A stretch of DNA of 64,000 nucleotides from Alnus glutinosa (taxonomy: Eukaryota > Streptophyta > Magnoliopsida > Fagales > Betulaceae), in the NCBI RefSeq assembly GCF_958979055.1, contig NC_084894.1, positions 191,001-255,000 of the forward strand. Reading direction: 5' to 3'. Both the position numbers and the translations under genes were made by a program. The notes beneath the pieces are model-generated. The model ran no database searches. It worked only from the letters and a program-made list of their open reading frames with translations, and was not told the DNA's origin. This document shows positions 34,240 to 45,340 of the stretch, piece by piece. Position 1 is the first letter of the stretch. Every line of letters begins with the position of its first letter.

Positions 34240-34712
34240 AAAAGTATCTTAATAACTCTCCTAAAAAATATATATATATATATATATATATTTTTATAAA
34301 AAAAAAAAATTACTCCAAACCTAAAATTTTAATTAGTTCCTGATTAATTAATATGGCAATAGGAAGTTGAGCATGCATGCATGCCACCAAAATGAAAGAG
34401 GGTTCCCATCACCAAGCCAATCAGCTTTAATTCGCCTATTCATACCAAACTAGGCTCTAAAATTAGGCACGTAGTTTTGAGAAACGTACGTAACCAAATA
34501 CTGTTAGCGACAGTATGATTTTGGTTGCTTCCGCGAGGCCCCAAACTCATTTGGCCTACTTTTCTAACCTCCCTCCCTCCATGCGACGCATACAAAAAAA
34601 CACCAGATCGATCACCCAATTTTCCAAACGCCTCCATCATCATCACCAGGAGATCGAGAGAGAATTAAGATCGATCATTACGAAAAGAAAGAATCAATTA
34701 TAATATAATATA
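33996..34712. other. Upstream region of the pectinesterase-like gene
   Basis: Contains TA microsatellites (34206-34236 and 34269-34290), a GCATGCATGCATGC palindromic repeat (34371-34382) and a TATAATATAATATAATG run ending at the start codon. The 5' UTR probably starts within the last 150 bp. Confidence 0.5.
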
Positions 34713-36505
34713 ATGGTGCATTTTGAGGAGGATAATCCGGATGACTTGCTGGGTAACATGGTCGTGCTGGGGGTCTCTCTCATAGTAATTGCAGCCGTTG
34801 TCATTGGCGTTGTTGCTGGAATTGATCACGACGATGCCCCTCTCAAACCGGAGAAGATGACCCTTGATGCCATTTGCGACCTAACTGACTACAAGGAATC
34901 CTGCATGGCTAGCCTACAACCGGTCGGTAACTACGCCCAAGTAATAACCTATTTCAGGGCTGCAGTGAACGCTACTATTTCAGAAATGGCGCTTGCAATG
35001 AAGAAGGCGAAAGTTGATGCTGACGCGGTTAGGGATGATCATGGAAGTACTGAAACGACCATGGCGTTTGAAGATTGCATCGAGTTGATTGGGTTATGCA
35101 TTGAGGAGCTTCAGTCCGTGCTTACAATGGTAAACGCTACGCCAAACTTGTTCTTCAAAGATTCAGGCGATGCAAGGAGCAGCTTGAGCGCTGTGCTATC
35201 GTACCAAAGAGCGTGTCTTGAGGGATTAAAGGAGTCTCGTTCCACATCCGACATGGATCGAGGTCTTCAAAAGCCCAGTGAGCTTGCAAGCAATGCGCTG
35301 GCTATAATTTACGAGCATTCCGAAAACGATGATCTAGAGGCCGATCATTCTATACCTAATTGGGGAACGGGAACAACAGATAATGATGGAATGATATATC
35401 CAGATCGACTCTCCGCAGCGGACCGCAAACTCTTGCACTACTCCTACAAGAAGGGCGGCCAGATGATGACGCCCCATGCGGTTGTGGCTAAAGATGGAAG
35501 TGGGCAATATGCAAGCATCGCTGCCGCCCTTAATGCATACCCAATTGCCCACAAAGGACGATATCTCATCTACGTGAGGTCCGGCGTCTACGAGGAGAAC
35601 GTTATCATCTCCAAGAATATCACCCAGATATTCATGTATGGTGATGGGGTTAATAGAACCGTTATCTCTGGAAGAGATTTCAATGGGACTACCTATAGGA
35701 GAGCTAGTTTATGTGAGTTTTCTCAATTACCATTTGTCTCTTTCTCTATCTGATCTTTTGCTTCAAATTTTTTAATTTCTGTCGATCTGATCATGTTACA
35801 GCGGTAATTGGCAATGGATTTATTTGCAAGGATATTGGAATCAAAATCCCAGATAAAAGCAGAGGAAATTCCATGGCGGCTGTTAAAATCCAGTCTGACA
35901 GCGCAGCCTTCTTCCACTGCAGAATAAATGGCAGCACAACATCGAGCATATCTGCATTAGCGCATCGGCAGTTCTTCATAGATTGTGAAATCTACGGCGT
36001 CACGAACATCATCAGAGGCGACGCTGCGGTCGTAATCCAACGCTCCAAAATCATTGTGACACAGGAAACAGTACCGGTATCGGCAAACATCATAGCTTTG
36101 CAAGGCAGGAGCGACAAGCGTGAAAGCACTGGCTTTGTGATCCATGGGTGCACCATCGAGCCAGACAAATCTTCCACGGTTAGTGGGGTACTGGAGAATT
36201 CTGCTTACTTGGGGATGGCGGTGGAGAAATATTCAAGAACAATCGTAATGGAATCATCTCTGGAAGATATAATTCATCCAGATGGATGGTACAACAACAA
36301 TAACTATGGGATAGAGACAGTGACATTTGCCGAGTACAGAAACAAGGGGCCTGGAGCTGGAACCAGCAAGAGAGTGAAGTGGCCGGGTTACAGTGTCATC
36401 AACAACAGAAGTGATGCCCTGCGTTATACGGCCGGTCGATTCATCGAAGCACAAAACTGGTTGCAAGGGACCCAAGTCCCCTTACAGGCTGGCCTTTTTT
36501 CCTGA
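34713..36505 (+). CDS. Pectinesterase/pectinesterase-inhibitor family protein, catalytic site lost
   Basis: Two exons, 34713-35712 and 35802-36505 (GT...AG intron, phase 1), encode 567 residues. In order: an N-terminal membrane or signal-anchor segment (residues about 15-36, VVLGVSLIVIAAVVIGVVAG); a PMEI-type domain with its Cys pairs (AICDLTDYKESC, FEDCIELIGLC); a group 1 processing motif RKLL near residue 239; and a beta-helix pectinesterase domain starting VVAKDGSGQYASI with GVYEEN. The active-site signatures are altered. The usual GYQDTL is GSTTSS (about residue 375), DFIFGNA is NIIRGDA (about 398), and LGRPW is LGMAV (about 469), so both catalytic Asp, the Arg and the oxyanion Gln are gone. 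The second half (TITAQGR-like IIALQGR, RVKWPGY, FIEAQNWL) is well kept. The frame is whole, so this reads as a pseudoenzyme rather than a decayed gene. Confidence 0.93.
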
Positions 36506-37173
36506 TGAATTACATATATAGCAGAAAGCATGCAGAATTACATATACAATTAGCATTTTGTTTGGTAAATTAATTAACCCTTTTTCCTTCATAATTAATG
36601 ACATGATCGAGATCGAATGGAGAAACAATTAAAGATCGCATTAAACAATTAATGTTTGAGCACATATATATATATGAAACGTGCCTTGTTTTTTTAACAG
36701 GATTACAGTAGTACTCCTCCTGCATGTTGATGCATGGTTACGTACAACTTTTGTTATGTATTCGATCTTTTTAGCACGCGCGTGAGATAGAAAAACTTTT
36801 TTATTTTATTTTTATTTTTTAGTATTAATACGATTAGAAGAAATTCTATTAAAAAAAACTGTATAAGTACTTTTACACGCATATATATATATATATATAT
36901 ATATATGTTGAGAGAACCATTTTAAAAATGAATTTTCAAATAAATAAAAAAACCTATTAATACTATAGTTCAACCACAAGAGACACTAGCTAGATAGGAA
37001 CTATAATATATATATATATATACCCAATAAGCTCAAGCTCAAGCTCAAGCTCAAATCTTAAATTTTATTTTGGTGTTTTCTTTTAGTAAAAGCGATAAGC
37101 TCAAAAAGCAACAAGTAATATAATCCCTACTTAATATTATAGTTAACGAATTAAATTGATTAGAGTCACAAAC

Positions 37174-37227
<54 letters not shown>

Positions 37228-38000
37228 GCACCTTCCGCAAAGTCCCACGGGCCACTGGTCGAAATCGAGCATGTCAAAGAAATTAAAGAATTATTACGTA
37301 CAGGCAAATTCAATGTCAGATAAAAGACAAATATATATTATTTTTTTTTCTTGGCATTTCCCCTTGGATATTAATTTCACCTGCCCAAGAAACGAAAAAG
37401 CTATTTTTTTTAAAATTAAAAAAATAAATTTAGTCTTTAAATTTTTATGCGATTTTAATTTAATCTTTTAAGTTTTAAATTTCAACAATTATATATGTCC
37501 CTAACCGGTTTCAAATGATTTTTTCAATTAAATCTATTATCTAATTAATTAATGATACGTCAAGTCAGACCAATCAATTAATGTCATTTGAGTTTTGTGT
37601 TAATACTCATATGCCAGCTATATGTGCCATATGATACATTTATTTTGAATTATAAGTAGGAATTAGCTTTGGTGTTGAAAAAAACTATTATCATAAATGC
37701 TGTAGTTTTTTTTTCAACGGTTTAAATTTAATTCCACTATCTCTCTTTCTCATGAAAATCTTTAACTTAATTTTGGACTGTTGAAAAAATTGCAACATAT
37801 ATGATATAAGTTTTTTTATAACACCTAAGCCAAATCCTTATAAATATACACTAAATAAATTTTAACAAAAAAAATAAAAAATAAAAAAGTGGCCGAGAAC
37901 CTCCGATAATTAAGAATACAATTAACACGTGACATGTCAAACGAGAGCTTAATTGATTAGTCTAATATAATGTACTGAACAATATATTGATAAACAAAGA

Positions 38001-38160
38001 GAGATGCTATATACCACATTTTTATTCAATAACTGTCTCATAATGTTGATGTGACAATCACAATTAACCTTTATATTTTTTCTTAATAAGGACGAATCTA
38101 AGCATTTGTTGAGACTATTACATCAACATTATGAGATAAAAATGTAGTTTATATCGTTAC
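38001..38160. mobile_element. Stem-loop MITE, about 160 bp
   Basis: The left arm contains CTCATAATGTTGATGT and CCACATTTTTAT; the right arm is the inverted match (ACATCAACATTATGAG, ATAAAAATGTAGTTTATA). The loop is about 60 bp. No target duplication assigned. Confidence 0.65.
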
Positions 38161-38189
38161 TTACATTTTAAAAAAAAAATGAAAAACTT

Positions 38190-38643
38190 TAATTATAACC
38201 TTTATCTTTTATGACTTTTGAAAAAATGTACCCGAGCTTTAAAAATTGTTAATTTATGGTATTCATCTTTCAATTTTTTTTTTTTTCAATTTCAATCATC
38301 TGTAAAAATTTTCCGTTAGATCCTATCAAAATTTTCAAAATATCCCTATATATATATATATTTTAAAAAAAAATTATAAAAGTTTTCAAATATTCAGGCA
38401 TGGGTATTTTACAAATTTCATTAAATTCTGATCAACACCTAAATCATAGCAATTTTTTTTTTTTTTTTTCAAAAAAGAGTAAGATATTTTGAAAATTTTG
38501 ACAGGATCTAATGGAAAATTCTAACAAATGGTTATAATCAGAAAAAATTTAAAAGATAGATACCTTAAATTGAGTTTAATTAAAGTTTGAGTAATTTTTT
38601 TTTTTTTTTCATAAGTGAAAAAAAATAAAGGGTTATTATAAGT
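38190..38643. mobile_element. Long inverted-repeat MITE-like element, about 450 bp
   Basis: Arms of about 150 bp: the left ATTATAACCTTTAT... to AGATCCTATCAAAATTTTCA pairs with the right TGAAAATTTTGACAGGATCT... to AAAGGGTTATTATAA. The centre holds a TATATATA tract and poly-T. No coding sequence. Confidence 0.7.
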
Positions 38644-38820
38644 GAAGTTGTAAAAAAAAAAAAATGCTATATGTGGCATGGAAGCGTGGCGGTGAACCAT
38701 TGGGCTTTGATAAATCCGAAACCACAGGGATATGGAATAGCAATCCCTTTTTCGATTCCAGGAATACCCCCAGCGGGGCCAGTTGACCACTAGACTGGGG
38801 GCGAGGCCAATATAGGGAAC

Positions 38821-38829
38821 TATAAATAG
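38821..38829 (+). promoter_or_regulatory. TATA box of the TBP gene
   Basis: TATAAATAG lies about 800 bp upstream of the TBP start codon, ahead of a CT-rich leader (38920-39180). An AAACCCTAG telo-box lies at about 39089-39097 in the leader. A 5' UTR intron with donor near 39120 (GAAG|GTCTGA) and acceptor near 39606 (TTATAG) is likely. Confidence 0.6.
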
Positions 38830-39265
38830 GGAAGGTTAGGTCGCTAAGATCCATCCACAACGCAACCCAGCGCTCCCCATAAGCTCCCAGATCTTTCCAC
38901 AGCCTCTCACAAAACCCCCCCTCCTCTCTCTCTCTCAAGAACAAAGCTCTCTCAGATACAAATCTCTTTCTTATAAAGCCTCTAATATCCTATAAAACAC
39001 CCCTCTTTTCAAATTCTTCCCGCTCCCAATTCCAATTTCTTTTCTGGATCTGCTATTCTCCAATCGCTTCCTTTAAATTCAACAGAGCAAACCCTAGATT
39101 ATCTTTCCACTGCAGAGAAGGTCTGATCTCTCTCATTCTCTCCTTCTCTACCCAGATCCTCTCCTAATACTAGCTATTTACTTCGATTTTCTCTCTCTTA
39201 CGACCCGATCATACTCTCCTACCCGACCCACTTATATATCAGATTTATATCAAACAATTTTTTTA

Positions 39266-39299
39266 CCCCCCCCCCCCCCCCCCCCCTTTTTTTTTTTTT
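39266..39299. repeat. Poly-C/poly-T homopolymer in the TBP 5' UTR intron
   Basis: 21 consecutive C followed by 13 T. A similar C run is at 4133-4147. Length may be uncertain because such tracts are prone to sequencing error. Confidence 0.8.
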
Positions 39300-39626
39300 C
39301 AAAATGAAATAAATTTGGATTACCCAGAATGAATAACTCTACTAAACCCGATTTCTTCGCCTCTCACTCAAAGATTTTCCTTCTTTTTTTTTTTTTTTGC
39401 TTATCTTTTTGGGTATATTACGATATCCTTTTTTCTTTTTTAGTTTGAAACTTATTTTTATTTATTTTTCATTGGAAATGTTTTCACAGAAAAATATGTT
39501 TTGGTTTTGTCTGAGTATGGATGTTTAGGTTTCTGGGTTTCATTAGAAATGGGTTTTGGTGGAGAATAATTTGTAAATCTGTGTTTTTTTTTGGGTGGTT
39601 TTATAGAGCAAAAGACTTTATAGGGA

Positions 39627-41434
39627 ATGGCCGATCAAGGAGGCTTGGAAGGGAGCCAACCCGTAGATCTCAAGAAGCATCCTTCTGGGATCGTCCCCAC
39701 CCTACAGTGAGTCCCTATTTATATGTAACTATTTAATTATGTATACCACCTGTTGGGTTGGTTGGCTAAGCTTCACGCATAATCACTAAAACATAAAATC
39801 CAGACGTTGGTCAATTGTTGTAAGACCAGGAAGAGGATGCTGCTATCAATACGATGCTGGAAAGATCATAGGTTTTATGATGTTGAAATGGGCTAATTCC
39901 TTTTGGAAGTATTTCGGTCAATGAGTTGTGTAATTGGTACTATGTGTCTAACAATGAGATGGTGTGGCGTTCTGATGTGGGACGGTTGTTGATAACCCGT
40001 GTCAATCCATGAGAAAGGAGAACAGTGGGAGAGTTGCTCTGTATGTAAATTTTGTTTTTAATTGCTAAAAATCGTGTACTTTTATCGGGATATGATCCTG
40101 CAGCCTTGTAACACAAACACAGCATTGAGGTTTTGATACGCTAGAGCTGCGATTTGACATCATAGGCTGGCTACAAAGGTTTTGATGCCTTTTGTGGAAG
40201 GTTCTTGTTATATTGCTTTGTGCTATATTTAGCAAAATAATCTAGAGTCGAGCATGTGACTTTGAAATCATTTACTTAATATGATTCTGGATTGTATCTA
40301 AATAATTTGGTACTTTGTTATTAAAGTAAATCGTGTGCACGGACACACATGGTTTCTTGTACTTGTAGTGATTGTCTTTCCATATTGAGTTTTGATTTGT
40401 CCGTGAGAGTACTTAAAATTAGACATGCACCTTGCTGGCTCATATTAAATAAATCTGAGGACTGAAGCCTTGAGATATATATTGGTGGCAGAGATGAATA
40501 TTAGTTCTGTTTCCAGGTTAGTATGAATCTCCTGGAGAGATGGATTTGTATCCTCATGATATTCGAATTACACATGGACCTAGTTTATTTGTTTGTGCCT
40601 TTGATTGAATGGCTCTGTTAAAGAAGTGGACTCTGCGACTGCTCATTTATGTTATTTACTTCTATAGTTTTGAGCGTATCTTTTAAATGTACTTCAAGCT
40701 ATGAACTTGTAAACTATAACCAAAGTGTCAGACTGGAAATGAGTGTGTTTCTTTATCTAATTCATGGTAGATTAACAAGGTGTTGTTTGCTCTTCAGGAA
40801 CATTGTGTCAACGGTCAATTTGGACTGCAAGTTAGATCTTAAGCAAATTGCACTGCAAGCTCGTAATGCAGAATACAATCCAAAGGTATATGACTGTGGG
40901 CATAGCTCTCTTTCTCCCTCGTCATCCTTTGTTTGATAATTCAGGCTAATTTGTTATTCACTTTCTGGAGATTTTTTTTTCTTCGGTGTGGGGGGTACTT
41001 GTACTTCATCGAATCCTCTCAATGTTACAACAAATTTGCCTACACCCAAGGAAGCTCAGTTTAAGTAATTTATTCTATAGGAAATCACTATCTCACTCAG
41101 ATTTGCTGTTGTACCTCTGAATTTCTTTTCTGTAGATAATATTTGAGGTGATTTGATGAAGATGGTTAAGCTTGTTTCATCTGTCACATAGAATGGTATT
41201 TTCTGTTTCATAATGTGCAACATTTAAATGTACTTTTGTTATGTTCTTGCAGCGGTTTGCTGCTGTAATCATGAGAATAAGGGAACCAAAAACAACAGCA
41301 TTGATTTTTGCTTCTGGAAAGATGGTAAGTTTAGCCAAAGTATCTGGTACTTTTATTTACAGCAGTGGATGTTCTTTTTATATTCCTTTAAAATGCCATC
41401 GGGGTTTGTTATAGTTACTGTTTCCTGATGCAGT

Positions 41435-41500
<66 letters not shown>

Positions 41501-43672
41501 CATGAAAATTGACTAGAGTGATAAGATGCCATTTAGTTGGAATATTTTATGAGGTAAAATTGTGGTCGCAGAATTTATGGATGGATGAGGCTCAATAGTT
41601 TCTGTTAGTTTCTCCTGTAAATGAATTCAGTATTTTAGCTGATTTTCTTTGTTTTGAATTGCAAATTCTCTTTGAAAGCTTCCCATGTTGAACAGAAATA
41701 TGATTGGCATCTTTATTTTATTTTAAATATGATTTTGTGAATACTGACATGTTAGCATGATGTTTAGGTTTGTACTGGAGCTAAGAGTGAACAACAGTCA
41801 AAGTTGGCAGCACGGAAGGTAATGGATGCCTTGCAAATTGCATCTAGCTGCATAAGTAAGGTTTTAGATATAGAGCTGTTTGTGAGATGTTGAAAACTGG
41901 CCAGCAACATATGCCTTGGTCTCTTTGGAAATTTGTAGTTTGGCACCTAAAGTCATGCACATATTAAGAGAACCAGATGCTGTTGAAACTGTGCAAGCCC
42001 ATACCTGTAACAAGCAAACAGTTCCTTATTTTCTTAGTAAGAGAAAAAAATTAATCACCCGCTCATCACTTTGCCCCTATAAAAACTTTAAAGATCTCAA
42101 CGAGTTGGCAATAGTTTTGTTTTATTATTGAAGCACCTTTTTCCCAATCTTACATGGTATCTTTGTTTTTCAGTATGCTCGAATTATTCAGAAGCTTGGT
42201 TTTCCAGCTAAGTTCAAGGTATTAATTCTCTCTCTCACACACCCAGACGCAAACAAATGTCTTGCCCAGCTTTGGTAAGTAACAAAGTGTTATGATTTGT
42301 CTAACATTGATGTTTTTCACTGTTGTAGGATTTCAAGATTCAGAACATAGTTGGTTCTTGCGATGTTAAATTCCCCATCAGGCTTGAAGGACTTGCATAT
42401 TCCCATGGTGCCTTTTCAAGCGTAAGTGATGGCAGTATGCCCATCTGTGTTATGTGTTCTTTCACTTAAATGTCAGAGCGATTATTGTTTATTTTTCTTT
42501 GAATTGTAGCAGCATGTAATTACAAAAAGAAAAAAGTGTTTCACTGTGTTTCCCTTCTCTAATCCATTTTTGAGATTAAACCTTTCTTGGAGTTTTTATG
42601 TTTTCTCTTACTTAAATGCGTACCTGTATGTAACATGTACATACAAGTACGTGAGGATATGTTGAGATTAAGCCTGTGTTATGAACCAGAGAATGGTGGG
42701 ATCCTGTATTGACTGTGTTTTCATTCTCGATGTCAGTATGAGCCAGAGCTATTCCCGGGGTTGATCTATCGAATGAAACAACCAAAGATTGTGCTGCTAA
42801 TTTTTGTGTCCGGAAAAATTGTTCTTACAGGAGCTAAGGTGATATCGCTAGTCTTCGTTTGTTCTGCCCTCCCAGATTTTATATGCCATTCTTGTTGATC
42901 TGACATGCATTGTTTCATTTTTTATTCTTCAGGTCAGAGATGAGACCTATACAGCCTTTGAGAACATATACCCAGTTCTTACCGAGTTCAGGAAAAACCA
43001 GCAATGGTACGACACTTGATTGTAATTGCTTTTGTTAAGATGTGATACTTCTTTGCTAAATTTCTTGACTTGTGTTCTTTATTCTCTCTAATTGGGGTCT
43101 TTTTTGTATATTTCTTGTGTACTTGGGTTGCGTCCTTCTATGCTTTCTTCTAATGAGATTGATGTACTTAAAAAGAAGGAGATTTGACACTTTCTTTATG
43201 GAGACAGTCCTGTCCTCTCTTTTTAACTACTTAGGAAAAACGTTTGTGAGATCTGTGCTATCACTCCCAAAAGACTAGTCAAGTTTGAGTTTTTTTAAAA
43301 ACCACTTCTAATGTATAGTCTCACCTAATAAGGAATAAATGTGAAATTTAGCACTAATAAGTGTTTTTATAAACCAATTCTTCTTCCCAATGTGGGACTG
43401 AGGTATTACACAATTGTTAATACTGAGGTGTTCAACGTTGGTTGGGACTTGGGAGTGCTATCTCAGCATTGATGAATAGTAGAATAGTTGTGAGATTGAA
43501 AATGTTGTTGCAGCTGAATTTTTTTGGCCATGATCATGCTTAGCCTTGATTTTATGGGAGTCAAGCTGGCGTGTTTTTGCTTGCGAGGAATCTTTTACAT
43601 TTACTTACGCAGTATACTCGTCCTGACAACAAGGTGAACTCATCTCATCTGTAATTTTTGATTTGATGCAGA
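39627..43672 (+). CDS. TBP: TATA-box-binding protein (TBP)
   Basis: Core general transcription factor used by all three nuclear RNA polymerases; it binds and bends the TATA box. Exons: 39627-39706, 40798-40885, 41253-41324, 41768-41818, 42174-42218, 42329-42421, 42737-42838, 42933-43006. A short N-terminus ([15 protein letters not shown]...) precedes the two saddle repeats. Repeat 1 spans [13 protein letters not shown] to the [10 protein letters not shown] helix with FASGKMVCTGAK. Repeat 2 spans [10 protein letters not shown] to [12 protein letters not shown] with [12 protein letters not shown]. Both Phe-containing minor-groove signatures are intact. The last junction (CAATG|GT...CAG|A at 43672) makes the stop codon TGA across the intron, giving 201 residues ending RKNQQ. 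If that intron is retained, the frame ends at 43017-43019 with four more residues (WYDT). The start is the first Met after the 5' UTR intron. Confidence 0.95.
41437..41496. repeat. (TC)n microsatellite in TBP intron
   Basis: About 30 uninterrupted TC units downstream of the third coding exon. Confidence 0.95.
43290..43430 (-). mobile_element. Fragment of a TRIM LTR, antisense
   Basis: On the minus strand it shows CCCACATTGGGAAGAAGAATTG, a TTTATAA segment and a GTGCTAA...CACATT...GGTGA order that parallels the LTR at 7320-7525. It lies in the last TBP intron. Old and partial. Confidence 0.5.
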
Positions 43673-45340
43673 TTTTGTGGGAAGAAAAGTCGGATTGTGT
43701 TCGCGGAAAGTTTGAAGGTGGAAAGACCTGGCAATGTAATTGCTGAGAGCCTGGATTGAACTGTAAATATGGAAAGCAAATTATGCATTGGTTCTCTGGT
43801 GGTTAAGTTAAAAGATGTGTGATGGGAAAACATTATATTACAGAGTTAACGTGAAAAAAGAAAAGAAAAAAAAAAAAGAGAGATAATAAGAAGTTTTGAT
43901 TTTTCCTTGGACACTTGCTTTTGACTTCTTGGATAGAATGTTGGTCTATGAAAACTTTGTTGTGCTGTTTGTTGGGTTTAATCGAGGTCTCTCCAATAGT
44001 CCAATGTGGAACATTAACTAAATGTAACTGCCAGTCTCATTCAGATCAATGGGTGCAAGAAAAGCAATTGTTAGCTGTGATTTTTGTCAAAGGGTATCAT
44101 GGATACATGATAAACTCTAGCTGTGTCATTCTTACTGATTTTTAATAAATTATTTATTTGTAAAAAATGAAGCACTTGTGGATAATCGAGAGAAAAAAAG
44201 ATTTGCGTGAAATTAATTGTGTAGGCTCTGTAGTCGCCTTTTCGCATATCTTCCTTTGACCTTAATTTCTATGGAAATGGGGATCGATCGAGGCTCTTGC
44301 CTCTTGGGGTTTTGACAAAACTCCTAAACTTCCTTGTTTTTCATTATTTTTCATATTAACTAACCCTTGTTTATAAGTTTCCTACAACTAAGATAATATC
44401 AAAACCATGCTTTAAAGTTTCTCCACAACTTCAAATCTTAGCACAAAATTCAAGTTTTATCAAAGCACTTGTTCATTTCAACACATTTTGGGTGTCATAA
44501 CAACGTCCTCAAAACATTTTTTTACTCCAACACTGAATATCAAATCATCCTCTCCAATACGATCTGGAATTGTGTCAGGAAATGGCGATAGAATAGCGAA
44601 CAAACTCGTATGTTTTTCGCGATCTTAAACCACGGCCAGCTATGATCTCCTATCAAAAAAAAAAAATCCTATCAAAACTATCAACGAACCAAAACCTTGG
44701 CCCCTCACCTCATTTTAGCTTAAAATCTAGGCCCTCCTACGCAATTGACAATTGGGGGTTTTAGGTGATCGGTTAAAAACCATCCTACATCCGCTATTTG
44801 CCTATCAGCATGGATTGCGGGTAAATTTTCATTCCTCAACCCTAAGCAGGCGGATAGCGAAAATATGTGTATTATTTGCTCCATATAGCGAAAATAGCGA
44901 AAATATCAGCATGGATTGCGGGTAAAAACTCCAGCGACCGATTTTGTCATTTTTTTTTTCCTCAAATCTTTTGGTGTTATATTTCTTCTCCACCATCTAT
45001 GGTGGTTTTTGAGAAACAACTACTCTGTGGCTCTCTACCCTCTTACCGAGTCAAGATACAAGGCCTCCTTCCATTATTTCATACTTCCAAGCCTTTTTCT
45101 ACTTCACTGAAAATTTTCAACTGCGCATGTATAAATTAGATAAAACCAGCCATTCATTACAAGTCTGTTTTTCACATTCTCAGAGATTGGGACAAAAGAG
45201 CAGCAGAATATAAATTTCTTCTTCCTCTGTTCATCGTTGTTGGAGAGCCTAGAGGCGAGTACTACTTGCATGTACTGATGATGCACATGATGACGACTAT
45301 GGTGCATCTGTAGCACAAAGCAGCAAAGAAGCTTATGCAC
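43673..45340. other. Convergent 3' region between TBP and BCKDH E1-beta
   Basis: The first 150 bp are the presumed TBP 3' UTR. The rest has no gene. A diverged direct repeat of ATCAGCATGGATTGCGGGTA occurs at about 44804 and 44906, with AGCGAAAATA motifs between. A short reading frame at 44867-45139 has no recognisable content. Confidence 0.55.

Larger units (their letters stand above)
36506..38820. other. Intergenic DNA with small inverted-repeat elements
   Basis: Holds no gene. It has TA tracts (36885-36906, 37007-37021), a CTCAAG/AAGCTC hexamer run at 37027-37055, a (TC)n(TA)n tract at 37177-37226, and two MITE-like elements listed separately. The last 100 bp belong to the TBP promoter. 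Confidence 0.6.
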
